The notes: a model not told the origin generated them from the sequence alone. A DNA stretch of 64,000 nucleotides from Flavobacteriaceae bacterium GSB9 (GCA_022749295.1 CP062007.1:2604001-2668000), one strand, 5' to 3'. Counted from the first letter of the stretch, positions 17,901 through 27,434 are shown. Numbers and translations: made by a program.

Positions 17901-18767
17901 CAAACAAATTACGACAAAATACTCAAGGTTTTAAAAGAATTAGATTGTAAAATGGATTATTTACGTCAAATACGCAAACCTAAATTGAGAGATAAAGAAC
18001 TCATTGCTGTAGATTTAACATCAGAGTATATGGGTGTTGATAGTGAATGCCAACTTTTTCGAATTCTACCTGCTGGTTTATCCAGAAAAATAGAGCGCAG
18101 TGTCTACAACAGAAGAAAGCGTAAGTTGTTTCCATTTAGAGAATCACTTCGAAAAGCATTGGTAAAGAAGCTGAATACATCCGAGTATTGTTATATCGTT
18201 GACAGCATGCCTTTAGAGGTCTGTAAATTATCAAGAAGCTCTAGGAGCAAGATATGTAAAGAACAGGGATACAGTCTGCCCGAAAAAGGATACTGTGCGA
18301 GTCAATCAAGCCATTATTATGGGTATAAGCTGCATGCTGTCTGTTCTGCGCAGGGTGTTATAGAAAGCATGGACATTAGTCCTGCTTCTGTACACGATAT
18401 CAACTATTTAAAGGATATAAGGCACCAATTAAGTGATTGTGTATTGCTTGGCGACAGAGGTTATTTGTCAGCGGAACATCAATTAAATTTGTTTGAATCC
18501 CATAATATTAGGCTAGAAACCCCTATGAGAAAAAATCAACATAACTATAGGGAGCAGCCGTATATCTTCAAGAAATCCAGAAAACGTATTGAAACTTTGT
18601 TCTCCCAACTTTGTGACCAATTTATGATTCGAAGGAATTATGCTAAATCTTTTGAGGGGTTCAAAAACCGAATATTGTCTAAGATTACAGCTATGACGGT
18701 CATTCAATATATAAACATGTTTGAATTCAACAGAAATATCAATAACCTAAAAATCAATATTGCCTAA
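17889..18767 (+). CDS. IS982-family transposase
   Basis: DDE-type transposase of 292 residues that moves the surrounding element. The catalytic triad is readable: Asp105 in YIVDSMPLEVC, Asp189 in LLGDRGYLS and Glu235 in RKRIETLFSQL. The spacing and the YGYKLHAVCSAQG strand are typical of IS982. The N-terminal part (1-80) is the helical DNA-binding region. The gene fills almost the entire element, and its TAA overlaps the right inverted repeat. Confidence 0.95.
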   Translation: MHNFQTNYDKILKVLKELDCKMDYLRQIRKPKLRDKELIAVDLTSEYMGVDSECQLFRILPAGLSRKIERSVYNRRKRKLFPFRESLRKALVKKLNTSEYCYIVDSMPLEVCKLSRSSRSKICKEQGYSLPEKGYCASQSSHYYGYKLHAVCSAQGVIESMDISPASVHDINYLKDIRHQLSDCVLLGDRGYLSAEHQLNLFESHNIRLETPMRKNQHNYREQPYIFKKSRKRIETLFSQLCDQFMIRRNYAKSFEGFKNRILSKITAMTVIQYINMFEFNRNINNLKINIA

Positions 18768-18780
18768 ATGCACAACGGGT

Positions 18781-18787
18781 TATTCTA
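18781..18787. repeat. Target-site duplication, right copy
   Basis: TATTCTA following the right inverted repeat, matching 17807-17813. Confidence 0.9.
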
Positions 18788-19462
18788 ATCTTTTTATTTG
18801 GTGTCTCATTTGTGGCTTTTTCCCAAATTACTTTCAACGGTTGTCATCCGTTATTTGAAGACCAAGACTACGTTTTTAATCTTGCAGATGTTGATGATAC
18901 TGGCAGAAACATATATATTACCGCGCCATTAGATGGAGAACAAGCTTGTGGAGGTATAGGCACTTGCGAGTTTAAAATAGCATGGAGCCAAGCCAATAAT
19001 GTGTGGGAGTTTCTTGCTGATGATGGTAATGGTAATTTTACATCAACCTATGTTATTTATACTAATGTTTCAGATTCCAAACCCAATCCACCCAGTTTGA
19101 CCTTAGGAACTTGGGTAGAGAACAATGGTGTAACTTTAGGTGAATGTGGTGGTGACTTAAATGCCTCGAATGCAACCTTAATGGGCGATGTGCAGGATGA
19201 GTTGTTGTCTTTCTTAAATACATATCTAGAAAGCGATATATATTTATACCCTATACCTGCAAAACATTCGGTAAACATCCAGACGACATTAATTGTAAAA
19301 AATATAAGCGTCCTCGACATAAGTGGACATGAGATTGTTAGTCAAGATACCCGTTTTGAAAGGGTTGACGTGACATCATTGCCCTCGGGAATTTATTTTT
19401 TTCTCATCGAAACTGGGCAGGGGAGATTGCTGAAAAAGGTAATAGTTAAATAAAATAAAGAT

Positions 19463-19491
19463 AAAAAAGCGACTATATAGTCGCTTTTTTT
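19463..19491. terminator. Bidirectional terminator between convergent genes
   Basis: AAAAAAGCGACTA (19463-19475) and TAGTCGCTTTTTT (19478-19490) form a perfect stem with a tiny loop, with A and T runs on both sides. It can stop transcription both from the split T9SS gene and from the SPOR gene on the minus strand. Confidence 0.9.
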
Positions 19492-19512
19492 GTTTTTGAA
19501 AATTCCTAAAGT

Positions 19513-19908
19513 TTATTTTTTTGGTTTAAAAATAAAAGCCGCTGGAAATTCTTTTTTTATGCGTTGTAAAGCGCGGTCTGCTTCTAGTCTTGTTCTAAAA
19601 TTACCAGCCCAAACCTTAAAGTTTGGTGTTTCGTATTGCATTGAAGAACTCCAGTCGCTAAAAGTGTTGCTGAATTCATTCTGTGCGTTTTGTGCTCCAG
19701 AACGGTTGCCAGAGTAAACCTGTATTTTATAGCGATCAGAATCGTTGTCACTTTTGTTCATTTCCTTTTTCAGGTTTAACAAAACATCAATCTTTTTATC
19801 GTGGTTTACTTCAACCTTTCCTTCTTGGGAAAAACTATAAACACTAACTAAAAGGCATACCAAAAGGGGTGCAAAACGTAATTTTATGTTCAATACTTTC
19901 ATTATCAA
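19513..19908 (-). CDS. SPOR-domain protein
   Basis: A 131-residue exported protein with a signal peptide (about 1-28, ending VYSFSQ) and a C-terminal SPOR domain (about 60-131: YKIQVYSGNRSGAQNAQNEF ... ALQRIKKEFPAAFIFKPKK). SPOR domains bind denuded septal peptidoglycan glycan strands, so a periplasmic cell-wall role is likely. A minus-strand -7 box TACATTTG (complement of 19919-19926) lies only about 10 bases before the ATG, so the mRNA would have almost no leader. It is monocistronic, between two oppositely oriented units. Confidence 0.87.
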   Translation of the reverse strand: MIMKVLNIKLRFAPLLVCLLVSVYSFSQEGKVEVNHDKKIDVLLNLKKEMNKSDNDSDRYKIQVYSGNRSGAQNAQNEFSNTFSDWSSSMQYETPNFKVWAGNFRTRLEADRALQRIKKEFPAAFIFKPKK

Positions 19909-20024
19909 ATAATTTTCGCAAATGTATAAGTAATAAACTTAAAAGTGTTGGTTTTTATTATTTAGAATTGCTCTAAATTAACAATTAACACTTCTGTAAC
20001 ATTTCTAAAATGGACTTTTAATAT

Positions 20025-20032
20025 TACTTTTG
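20025..20032 (+). promoter_or_regulatory. -7 box of the alternative complex III operon
   Basis: TACTTTTG fits TAnnTTTG, 39 bases before the first possible start of actA. No clear -33 TTG is seen at the ideal distance. Confidence 0.5.
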
Positions 20033-20071
20033 CGACAGATTTTTTTAACTGTATTTTTACTATTTTAGTAA

Positions 20072-21415
20072 ATGAAAAAATCATACCAAAGTTTAGAAGT
20101 TAATATAACCAACAATATGAGAAAGGTGATTCACCGCAAATTGAGCGAAAACTTACTTCGATTAGGCTTAATTTTTTTATTAGCGTTCACAACCTCTCTG
20201 TCGGCTCAAGATGGAGATCCAGCAAAAGGAAAATCTTTATTTAATGCCAACTGTGCGGCATGTCATAAATTGGATAAAAAAATGACAGGTCCGGCACTGC
20301 GCCATGTTGAAGCGCGCTTATCTGACGAGCAGGGTCTGGATAGGGAATGGATTCATGCTTGGATTAGAAACAGTTCGGCTGTTATTAAATCTGGCGATGC
20401 TTACGCCAACAAGATTTACAATGAATTTGGAGGGGCGGCCATGACGGCGTTTCCGCAATTGTCAGATGAAGACATAAATAACATATTGGCCTACACGGCT
20501 GAGGAAAAAGCTGTGCCAGCAGAAACGGCAGCAGCTGCTTCGGGTGCGCAAGCTGGTGGTGCTTCCTCAAGTGGAGGGATTTCAAATGAAATTATTTTAG
20601 GTGCTTTAGCTATTTTATTCATTCTTTTAGCCGCTGGGCTTTATTTGGTTAATAAAACGCTTCGTCGTTTTGCTGATGCTCAAAATATAGAGTTGCCAGA
20701 AGCAACTACTAGAACGCCATTATGGAAAGCTTTTGTGCAAAATCAGTTTTTAATGATTGTGGTGGCTATATTCTTTTTGCTTTCAAGTGCTTATTTTGCA
20801 TATGGGTATTTAATGCAGGTAGGTGTTGATCAAGGATATCAGCCTGTGCAGCCTATTCATTTTTCGCACAAAATACATGCAGGTGATAACGGTATCGATT
20901 GTAAATATTGTCACTCTTCAGCAAGGGTAAGTAAAACTTCAGGTATTCCTTCGTTAAATGTGTGTATGAATTGTCACAAGTCTATTTATGAATACAACGG
21001 AGAAACGTCACCTGAATACTCAAAAGAGTTTTATGACGGCGAAATCCAAAAATTATATGCTGCTGCAGGATGGAGTGATGCCGATCAAAAATATACTGGA
21101 GAATCCCAGCCAGTTAAATGGGTTAGAATTCATAACTTACCAGATTTTGCATACTTTAACCATTCACAGCACGTAACTGTTGCTGGTGTTGAATGTCAAA
21201 CGTGTCACGGTCCTGTTGAGGAAATGGAAGTGCTCTATCAGCATGCACCACTTACAATGGGATGGTGTATCAATTGCCATAGAGAAACCAATGTGGCCGT
21301 AAAAGACAATGCTTACTACAAAAAAATACACGAAGAGCTTTCTAAAAAGTACGGTGTAGACGAATTGACTGCTGCTCAAATGGGTGGTCTTGAATGTGGT
21401 AAATGTCACTATTAA
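20072..21415 (+). CDS. actA: Alternative complex III subunit A, multiheme cytochrome c with an extra monoheme domain
   Basis: Electron-transfer subunit of the quinol:electron-acceptor oxidoreductase (alternative complex III). It has 447 residues from ATG 20072; ATG 20117 (MRKVIHRKL) is an equally possible start and fits better with the signal peptide ending SLSAQ. A monoheme class I domain (CAACH, about residue 61) comes first. Two membrane segments follow (about 170-190 and 225-250), then five heme motifs: CKYCH, CMNCH, CQTCH, CINCH and CGKCH. ActA of other bacteria is a pentaheme protein, so the N-terminal monoheme module is a Bacteroidota-type fusion. It starts the act-cox operon. Confidence 0.92.
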   Translation: MKKSYQSLEVNITNNMRKVIHRKLSENLLRLGLIFLLAFTTSLSAQDGDPAKGKSLFNANCAACHKLDKKMTGPALRHVEARLSDEQGLDREWIHAWIRNSSAVIKSGDAYANKIYNEFGGAAMTAFPQLSDEDINNILAYTAEEKAVPAETAAAASGAQAGGASSSGGISNEIILGALAILFILLAAGLYLVNKTLRRFADAQNIELPEATTRTPLWKAFVQNQFLMIVVAIFFLLSSAYFAYGYLMQVGVDQGYQPVQPIHFSHKIHAGDNGIDCKYCHSSARVSKTSGIPSLNVCMNCHKSIYEYNGETSPEYSKEFYDGEIQKLYAAAGWSDADQKYTGESQPVKWVRIHNLPDFAYFNHSQHVTVAGVECQTCHGPVEEMEVLYQHAPLTMGWCINCHRETNVAVKDNAYYKKIHEELSKKYGVDELTAAQMGGLECGKCHY

Positions 21416-21446
21416 TAATTAATAAGAAGTAATTCAATTATATCAT

Positions 21447-24400
21447 ATGTCATCAAACAAGAAATACTGGAAAAGTGTTGAAGAGCTAAATGAAAATAGC
21501 TCTATTGTTGAGACGCTAAAACAAAACGAGTTTGTTAATGAGATTCCAACTGATGAATTTTTAGGTGATAAGGATGCGTTAGAATCTTCATCAACTACTC
21601 GTCGCGATTTCTTAAAATATGTAGGGTTTACTACAGCTGCTGCCTCTTTGGCGGCTTGTGAGGGGCCGGTTAAAAAATCGATACCTTACGTGGTGCAACC
21701 TACCGAGATTATCCCTGGTGTTGCAAACTATTATGCGACTACTATTGCTGATGGTTTCGATTTTGCCAGTGTTTTAGTGAAAACACGCGAAGGTCGTCCT
21801 ATAAAAATTCAAAATAATGAGATGGCTGCTACAAATGGTAGTGCCAATGCTAGAGTTAACGCATCGGTGCTTGGTTTGTATGATAGCTTGAGGGTACAGG
21901 GGCCGAAAAAGGATGGTGAGTCTATTTCTTGGAGCAATTTTGATGCAGAAACAAAGCAAAAGCTAACAAGTATAGCTGCTGCTAATAAAGATATCGTATT
22001 ATTGACCCAGACTTTTGCCAGTCCTTCAACAAGTAAGTTGATATCAGAATTTAAGGGAAAATATGGTAATGTTCGTCATGTCGTTTATGATGCTGTTTCA
22101 GAATCTGTGGCAATTGATGCTTACCAAGCAAAATATGGAGAACGCGGATTAGCGAATTACGATTTTGCTAAAGCTATGACTATTGTGTCTGTTGGTGCCG
22201 ATTTCCTTGGAGATTGGCAAGGTGGCGGATTCGATTCTGGTTATGCTAAAAATAGAGTTCCCGATCATGGTAAAATGTCGCGCCACGTACAATTTGAGGC
22301 AAATATGTCGTTAACAGGTGCTAATGCCGACAAGCGTGTGCCATTAACTCCATCGCAACAAAAAATAGCATTAGCTAAGCTGCATAGTTATATTGTAGGA
22401 GGTTCAGTGTCAGGTAGTCTACCTGAAAAAGCTGAAGAAGCCGTAAAGCAGGCTGCTTCGCAACTCAAAAAGGCTGGAAGTAATGCTGTAGTTGTAACAG
22501 GAATTCAAGATGTTAATGCGCAAACTGTTGTTTTTGAAATTAATGAAGCCTTAGGTAGTAAAGCCTTTGACCCAAATACACCTGTAAAAACAAGACAAGG
22601 TAATGATAAAGCAGTAGCTCAGCTGGTTTCGGATATGAAATCTGGAAAAGTAGGGGCTATCATCACAAGTGGTGTTAATCCTGTATATTCTTTGCCAAAT
22701 GCGGCTGATTTTGTTGAAGGATTGAAAAAAACTGAATTATCAGTAGCTTTTTCAATGAAAGTGGACGAAACGTCGTCTTTAGCACAATACATTGGTGCAG
22801 CACCTCACTATTTAGAGTCTTGGGGTGATGTTGAATTTAAAAAGGGGCATTATGCTTTAACGCAGCCAACAATTCGCCCGTTATTTGATACAAGACAGTT
22901 TCAAGAAGCATTGTTGAAATGGACAGATAACGATATGTCTTACCACGATTATATAAAAGATGCATGGGGTTCTTCTATTTTAGGAGGAGGTTCTTTCAAT
23001 AAAGCGCTTCATGATGGAGTGTATGTTGGTTCGATAGAGTCAGCGGTTGAAGAAACTGCTGAAGTTGTAGAAGAAGAGGAAACAACGACTTCAACTTTTG
23101 GTAATGCTGCTAGAGCACTAGCTGCTTCTGCTAAATCTGAAGGGTTAGAGTTAACATTATATACTAAAACTGGAATGGGCGATGGCCAGCAGGCTAATAA
23201 CCCATGGTTGCAGGAATTCCCGGACCCTATTACAAGAGCGTCTTGGGATAATTACTTAACCGTTTCAAAAGCTGATGCCGATGCGTTGGGCTTGGTTAAC
23301 AACCATGTGGCTAATGGAGCTTTAAATGGTAGCTATGCCAACGTAACAGTTAATGGCGTAACCGTTACTGCACCAGTAATTATTCAACCTGGTCAGGCTA
23401 AAGGTTCTGTAGGACTTTCTTTTGGATACGGAAGAACATTGGGCTTGAAAGAGGAAATGCAAACAGGTGTAAATGCCTATCCACTGTACCAAAATTTCAA
23501 CAATGTACAAAACGTTACTGTTGAGGCGGCTTCTGGAGAACATGAATTTGCATGTGTTCAGTTGCACAATACCTTAATGGGACGTGGCGATATTGTTAAG
23601 GAAACTACTTTAGAAGTATTCAATACTAAAGATAAAAAATATTGGAATGCTGTTCCTGCGGTATCATTAAACCATGAGGAAACACCAGTAACTTCACCTG
23701 AAGTTGATTTGTGGGATGAGTTCGACCGTTCAATTGGTCATCATTTCAACTTGTCAATCGACTTAAACGCTTGTACAGGTTGTGGGGCTTGCGTTATTGC
23801 TTGTCATGCAGAAAACAACGTGCCAGTAGTTGGTAAGTCTGAAGTACGTCGTAGCCGTGATATGCACTGGTTACGTATTGATAGATATTATTCATCTGAA
23901 GAGTCTTTTGCTGGTGATGATGAGAAAAAGGATAACATTTCTGGATTAGGGAGCTCGTTAAGTGAATTTGGTGAAATGGAACATGCTTCAGAAAATCCAC
24001 AAGTAGCATTCCAGCCAGTAATGTGTCAGCACTGTAATCACGCGCCATGTGAAACGGTTTGTCCGGTAGCGGCAACGTCTCACGGTCGTCAAGGTCAAAA
24101 CCACATGGCATATAACCGTTGTGTAGGTACAAGGTATTGTGCTAACAACTGCCCATATAAAGTGCGTCGTTTCAACTGGTTCCTTTACAACGGAAACGAT
24201 GAGTTCGATTACCACATGAACGACGATTTAGGTCGTATGGTATTGAATCCAGATGTTGTTGTACGTTCTCGTGGTGTTATGGAGAAATGTTCTATGTGTA
24301 TCCAAATGACACAAAAAACCATTCTTGATGCGAAACGAGATGGACGTGAAATCAAAGATGGTGAATTCCAAACAGCATGTTCTGCGGCTTGTAGTAGTGG

Positions 24401-24548
24401 AGCGATGACTTTTGGAGACATAAACGACAAGGAAAGTAAAGTTGCAAAACTTAAAGAAGATAACCGTATGTATCACTTGTTAGAGCATGTTGGAACAAAA
24501 CCAAACGTGCAATATCAAACAAAAGTGAGAAATACAACTGAAGCATAA
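21447..24548 (+). CDS. actB: Alternative complex III subunit B, molybdopterin-oxidoreductase-like iron-sulfur protein
   Basis: The largest peripheral subunit (1033 residues), a fusion of a molybdopterin-oxidoreductase-like part and a four-cluster ferredoxin part. A twin-arginine-like signal lies about 50 residues inside (TTRRDFLKYVGFTTAAASLAAC), the family's 'TAT-variant' arrangement. The region to about 740 resembles the catalytic subunit, but ActB proteins of known structure do not carry the molybdenum cofactor. The C-terminal part (about 765-1000) has the cysteine sets CTGCGACVIAC, CQHCNHAPCETVCP, CVGTRYCANNCPY and CSMCIQ. It passes electrons from quinol toward the cytochromes. Confidence 0.95.
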   Translation: MSSNKKYWKSVEELNENSSIVETLKQNEFVNEIPTDEFLGDKDALESSSTTRRDFLKYVGFTTAAASLAACEGPVKKSIPYVVQPTEIIPGVANYYATTIADGFDFASVLVKTREGRPIKIQNNEMAATNGSANARVNASVLGLYDSLRVQGPKKDGESISWSNFDAETKQKLTSIAAANKDIVLLTQTFASPSTSKLISEFKGKYGNVRHVVYDAVSESVAIDAYQAKYGERGLANYDFAKAMTIVSVGADFLGDWQGGGFDSGYAKNRVPDHGKMSRHVQFEANMSLTGANADKRVPLTPSQQKIALAKLHSYIVGGSVSGSLPEKAEEAVKQAASQLKKAGSNAVVVTGIQDVNAQTVVFEINEALGSKAFDPNTPVKTRQGNDKAVAQLVSDMKSGKVGAIITSGVNPVYSLPNAADFVEGLKKTELSVAFSMKVDETSSLAQYIGAAPHYLESWGDVEFKKGHYALTQPTIRPLFDTRQFQEALLKWTDNDMSYHDYIKDAWGSSILGGGSFNKALHDGVYVGSIESAVEETAEVVEEEETTTSTFGNAARALAASAKSEGLELTLYTKTGMGDGQQANNPWLQEFPDPITRASWDNYLTVSKADADALGLVNNHVANGALNGSYANVTVNGVTVTAPVIIQPGQAKGSVGLSFGYGRTLGLKEEMQTGVNAYPLYQNFNNVQNVTVEAASGEHEFACVQLHNTLMGRGDIVKETTLEVFNTKDKKYWNAVPAVSLNHEETPVTSPEVDLWDEFDRSIGHHFNLSIDLNACTGCGACVIACHAENNVPVVGKSEVRRSRDMHWLRIDRYYSSEESFAGDDEKKDNISGLGSSLSEFGEMEHASENPQVAFQPVMCQHCNHAPCETVCPVAATSHGRQGQNHMAYNRCVGTRYCANNCPYKVRRFNWFLYNGNDEFDYHMNDDLGRMVLNPDVVVRSRGVMEKCSMCIQMTQKTILDAKRDGREIKDGEFQTACSAACSSGAMTFGDINDKESKVAKLKEDNRMYHLLEHVGTKPNVQYQTKVRNTTEA

Positions 24549-24576
24549 ATCTAATTAAAGAATCAATTATATAATT

Positions 24577-26313
24577 ATGGCGTCTCATTACGAAGCACCT
24601 ATTAGAAGACCTTTAGTTACAGGCGAAAAATCATACCACGACGTTACTGTGGATGTAGCAAAGCCTGTAGAGGGAAAAGCAAATAAACAATGGTGGATAG
24701 TTTTTGGTATTTCACTAGCCGCTTTTCTTTGGGGTATTGGATGCATACTATATACAATATCTACGGGTATTGGTACTTGGGGTTTAAATAAAACCGTAGG
24801 TTGGGCCTGGGATATTACTAACTTCGTTTGGTGGGTAGGTATTGGTCACGCGGGAACACTTATTTCTGCAGTATTATTATTATTCCGTCAAAAATGGAGA
24901 ATGGCAATTAACCGTTCTGCAGAGGCGATGACTATCTTCTCGGTAGTTCAAGCGGGGTTGTTCCCTATTATTCACATGGGTCGTCCATGGTTAGGATATT
25001 GGGTATTGCCTATTCCAAACCAATTTGGTTCGTTGTGGGTTAACTTTAACTCGCCGTTATTATGGGACGTATTTGCGATTTCTACATATTTATCGGTATC
25101 ATTGGTATTCTGGTGGACCGGTTTATTGCCAGATTTTGCTATGTTACGCGACAGAGCTATTAAACCATTCCAAAAGAAAATATATTCGTTATTGAGTTTT
25201 GGATGGTCTGGACGTGCCAAAGATTGGCAACGTTTCGAGGAAGTATCATTGGTACTTGCAGGCTTAGCAACACCACTTGTTCTTTCGGTACATACCATTG
25301 TATCATTCGACTTTGCTACATCGGTGATTCCAGGATGGCACACCACAATTTTCCCGCCTTACTTCGTTGCGGGTGCGGTATTCTCTGGATTTGCCATGGT
25401 AAACACGCTTCTTATTATCATGAGAAAAGTGTGTAACCTTGAAGACTATATTACGGTACAGCACATCGAATTGATGAACATTGTAATCATGATTACGGGT
25501 TCTATCGTAGGTGTAGCTTATATTACTGAGTTATTTATTGCTTGGTATTCTGGAGTGGAATATGAGCAGTATGCATTCTTGAACAGAGCAACTGGTCCTT
25601 ACTGGTGGGCATACTGGGCAATGATGACTTGTAACGTTTTCTCTCCACAGTTTATGTGGTTCAAGAAGCTTAGAACAAGCATTATGTTCTCGTTCTTTAT
25701 TTCAATTGTAGTTAATATAGGAATGTGGTTTGAACGTTTTGTAATTATCGTAACGTCATTGCATAGAGATTATTTGCCATCATCATGGACAATGTTCTCA
25801 CCAACCTTTGTTGATATTGGAATTTTTATTGGAACCATAGGCTTCTTCTTTGTGTTATTCCTACTTTATTCAAGAACATTCCCTGTAATTGCGCAGGCTG
25901 AGGTTAAGACGATTTTGAAATCCTCTGGTGAGCGATACAAAAACTTAAGAGAATCAGGGCAAAGTTTGGTAGGAACAGGTGCTGATGAACGAACATCTTC
26001 TCCTGCAGCTAAAGTAACTGCTAATACGGTTGATGAAGTTTCAGAGGAAGAAAAATCAGAAAAGGTAAGTAGTTTACTTGGAAGCATAGGTTCTTACGAT
26101 CCAGCAACGCAAACCCCTGACGATTTAAAGAAAATAAGTGGTGTAGGACCTAAAATGGAGGAAGTGCTTAACAGCATAGGTATTTATACCTTCCTTCAAG
26201 TTAGTAAAATGACCAAAAAAGAATACGACTTGTTAGATAGCATTACAGGTTCTTTCCCAGGAAGGGCTGAACGTGATGATTGGGCAGGTCAAGCTAAAAA
26301 ATTAATAAACTAA
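24577..26313 (+). CDS. actC: Alternative complex III subunit C (NrfD-like quinol-binding) with a helix-hairpin-helix tail
   Basis: Membrane subunit of the NrfD/PsrC family with about ten transmembrane helices (residues 40-435), where quinol is oxidised; IGHAGTLISAVLLL and WWTGLLPDFA are typical. The 578 residues are about 100 more than the membrane core needs. The extra tail (about 465-578) is soluble, with a Ser/Glu-rich linker followed by DDLKKISGVGPKMEEVLNSIGIYTF. The linker leads into a helix-hairpin-helix-like fold known from DNA-binding and ribosome-associated proteins. The frame is continuous, so this is a real fusion and not an error. Gene order actB-actC-actD is standard. Confidence 0.93.
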   Translation: MASHYEAPIRRPLVTGEKSYHDVTVDVAKPVEGKANKQWWIVFGISLAAFLWGIGCILYTISTGIGTWGLNKTVGWAWDITNFVWWVGIGHAGTLISAVLLLFRQKWRMAINRSAEAMTIFSVVQAGLFPIIHMGRPWLGYWVLPIPNQFGSLWVNFNSPLLWDVFAISTYLSVSLVFWWTGLLPDFAMLRDRAIKPFQKKIYSLLSFGWSGRAKDWQRFEEVSLVLAGLATPLVLSVHTIVSFDFATSVIPGWHTTIFPPYFVAGAVFSGFAMVNTLLIIMRKVCNLEDYITVQHIELMNIVIMITGSIVGVAYITELFIAWYSGVEYEQYAFLNRATGPYWWAYWAMMTCNVFSPQFMWFKKLRTSIMFSFFISIVVNIGMWFERFVIIVTSLHRDYLPSSWTMFSPTFVDIGIFIGTIGFFFVLFLLYSRTFPVIAQAEVKTILKSSGERYKNLRESGQSLVGTGADERTSSPAAKVTANTVDEVSEEEKSEKVSSLLGSIGSYDPATQTPDDLKKISGVGPKMEEVLNSIGIYTFLQVSKMTKKEYDLLDSITGSFPGRAERDDWAGQAKKLIN

Positions 26314-26322
26314 TTATAGTCA

Positions 26323-26853
26323 ATGGAAGCTTCAAAAGTTATTCACGCTATTTATACCGATGATGATGTTTTAATGTCGGCTGTTAAAAAAGTTAAGTCA
26401 GCAAAGCATCACATTGAAGAAATATATACACCGTTTCCGGTTCACGGGCTAGATAAAGCTATGGGCTTAGCACCAACACGTATTGCCATCACGTCATTTT
26501 TATATGGTTTGGTAGGTCTTACCGTTGCTATCACCATGATGAACTTTATCATGATTGAAGATTGGCCACAAAACATAGGCGGAAAGCCAAGTTTTAGCTA
26601 TTTAGAAAACATGCCAGCCTTTGTGCCTATCATGTTCGAGCTTACGGTCTTTTTTGCTGCTCACTTAATGGTTATTACATTTTACCTAAGAAGTAGAATG
26701 TGGCCATTCAAAAAAGCGGAGAACCCTGATCCAAGAACTACTGATGACCATTTTTTAATGGAAATCGCAGTTAGCGGTAACGAAGAAGAGCTAGCAGGTT
26801 TGCTTAAAGAAACCGGTGCAGTTGAAGTTAATTTAGTTGATAAAGCCCATTAA
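26323..26853 (+). CDS. actD: Alternative complex III subunit D (DUF3341)
   Basis: Small membrane subunit of 176 residues. The N-terminal cytoplasmic DUF3341 domain (1-60: VIHAIYTDDDVLMSAVKKVK ... VHGLDKAMGL) is followed by two transmembrane helices (about 60-85 and 108-130) and a C-terminal soluble tail. It starts 9 bases after actC. In the complex it holds the membrane module beside ActC; no cofactor is bound. Confidence 0.93.
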   Translation: MEASKVIHAIYTDDDVLMSAVKKVKSAKHHIEEIYTPFPVHGLDKAMGLAPTRIAITSFLYGLVGLTVAITMMNFIMIEDWPQNIGGKPSFSYLENMPAFVPIMFELTVFFAAHLMVITFYLRSRMWPFKKAENPDPRTTDDHFLMEIAVSGNEEELAGLLKETGAVEVNLVDKAH

Positions 26854-26860
26854 TAATAGT

Positions 26861-27412
26861 ATGAAAAGCTTAATTAAAATAGTAACTATAGCAGTCGTTT
26901 TAGTGGCTGTATCATGTAATAAAAGCACAGCACCAAACTATCAGTTTATGCCTAATATGTATGAATCTGCTGGTTATGAAACATACGGAGAAGCAGCATT
27001 TCCTAATGGGGTGGAAGCACAGTTGCCAGCCGAGGGGTCTATACCAAGAGGGTTTGTGCCTTTTGATATTGAAAACACAACCGAAGGTTATACTTTGGCT
27101 AAGACCACTTTAACCAGTCCATTAGATTCAACAAGTGTTGATTTAGAGCGCGGTAAAGAATTGTACGATATTTATTGTGGTATCTGCCATGGAAACAAAG
27201 GTGATGGCCAAGGTAATTTGGTAAAGCGCGAAAAGATATTAGGTATTCCAAGTTATGACGATGCCGGTAGAGCAATCACTGAAGGAAGTATTTACCACAC
27301 TATTTATTACGGAAAAAACGCGATGGGATCTTATGCTAACCAACTAAACGAAGAAGAACGTTGGCAAGTAGTATCGTATGTGTTAAAGTTAAAAGCTGAT
27401 TTAGAAAAGTAA
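26861..27412 (+). CDS. actE: Alternative complex III subunit E, monoheme cytochrome c lipoprotein
   Basis: Monoheme cytochrome c of 183 residues from ATG 26861, which opens a lipoprotein signal (VAVSCNKS). The in-frame GTG/ATG-type extension to 26837 overlaps actD and is unlikely. The heme motif CGICH lies near residue 106 (YDIYCGICHGNKGDGQG) and the distal Met ligand is likely in the GKNAMGSYANQLN segment. It sits on the periplasmic side and is the likely exit point of electrons toward CoxB. Confidence 0.93.
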   Translation: MKSLIKIVTIAVVLVAVSCNKSTAPNYQFMPNMYESAGYETYGEAAFPNGVEAQLPAEGSIPRGFVPFDIENTTEGYTLAKTTLTSPLDSTSVDLERGKELYDIYCGICHGNKGDGQGNLVKREKILGIPSYDDAGRAITEGSIYHTIYYGKNAMGSYANQLNEEERWQVVSYVLKLKADLEK

Positions 27413-27434
27413 GACTGATAAGATTATAATAGAT

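Larger units (their letters stand above)
17814..18780 (+). mobile_element. Complete IS982-family insertion sequence, 967 bp
   Basis: The element is bounded by perfect 17-bp terminal inverted repeats, ACCCGTTGTGCATTTAG at 17814-17830 and its complement at 18764-18780, and flanked by a 7-bp target duplication. It carries one transposase gene whose stop codon lies inside the right repeat. With identical ends and an open transposase it looks intact and recent. It sits in the signal-peptide region of a T9SS cargo gene. Confidence 0.95.
17793..19453 (+). pseudogene. T9SS-secreted protein gene split by the IS982 element
   Basis: The insertion cuts this gene after codon 7. Its 5' piece is ATG AAA AAA TTT ACT ATT CTA (17793-17813). 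If one copy of the 7-bp duplication (18781-18787) is removed, the frame continues at 18788 as IFLFGVSFVAFSQITFNGCHPLF. This restores a signal peptide and an ORF of about 229 codons ending at 19453. The last 70 residues (LYPIPAKHSVNIQTT ... GRLLKKVIVK) are a type A T9SS C-terminal sorting domain, so the intact protein was secreted or surface-attached. An ATG at 18812 could start translation, but that product has no signal peptide and should not be secreted. The central part is a lipocalin-free, Asp/Gly-rich region that I do not recognise. Confidence 0.88.

Noticed and set aside
21447-24548. actB as a catalytic molybdenum enzyme
   Set aside because: Its neighbours are the complete act set, and ActB proteins use only the iron-sulfur part; the molybdopterin part is structural.
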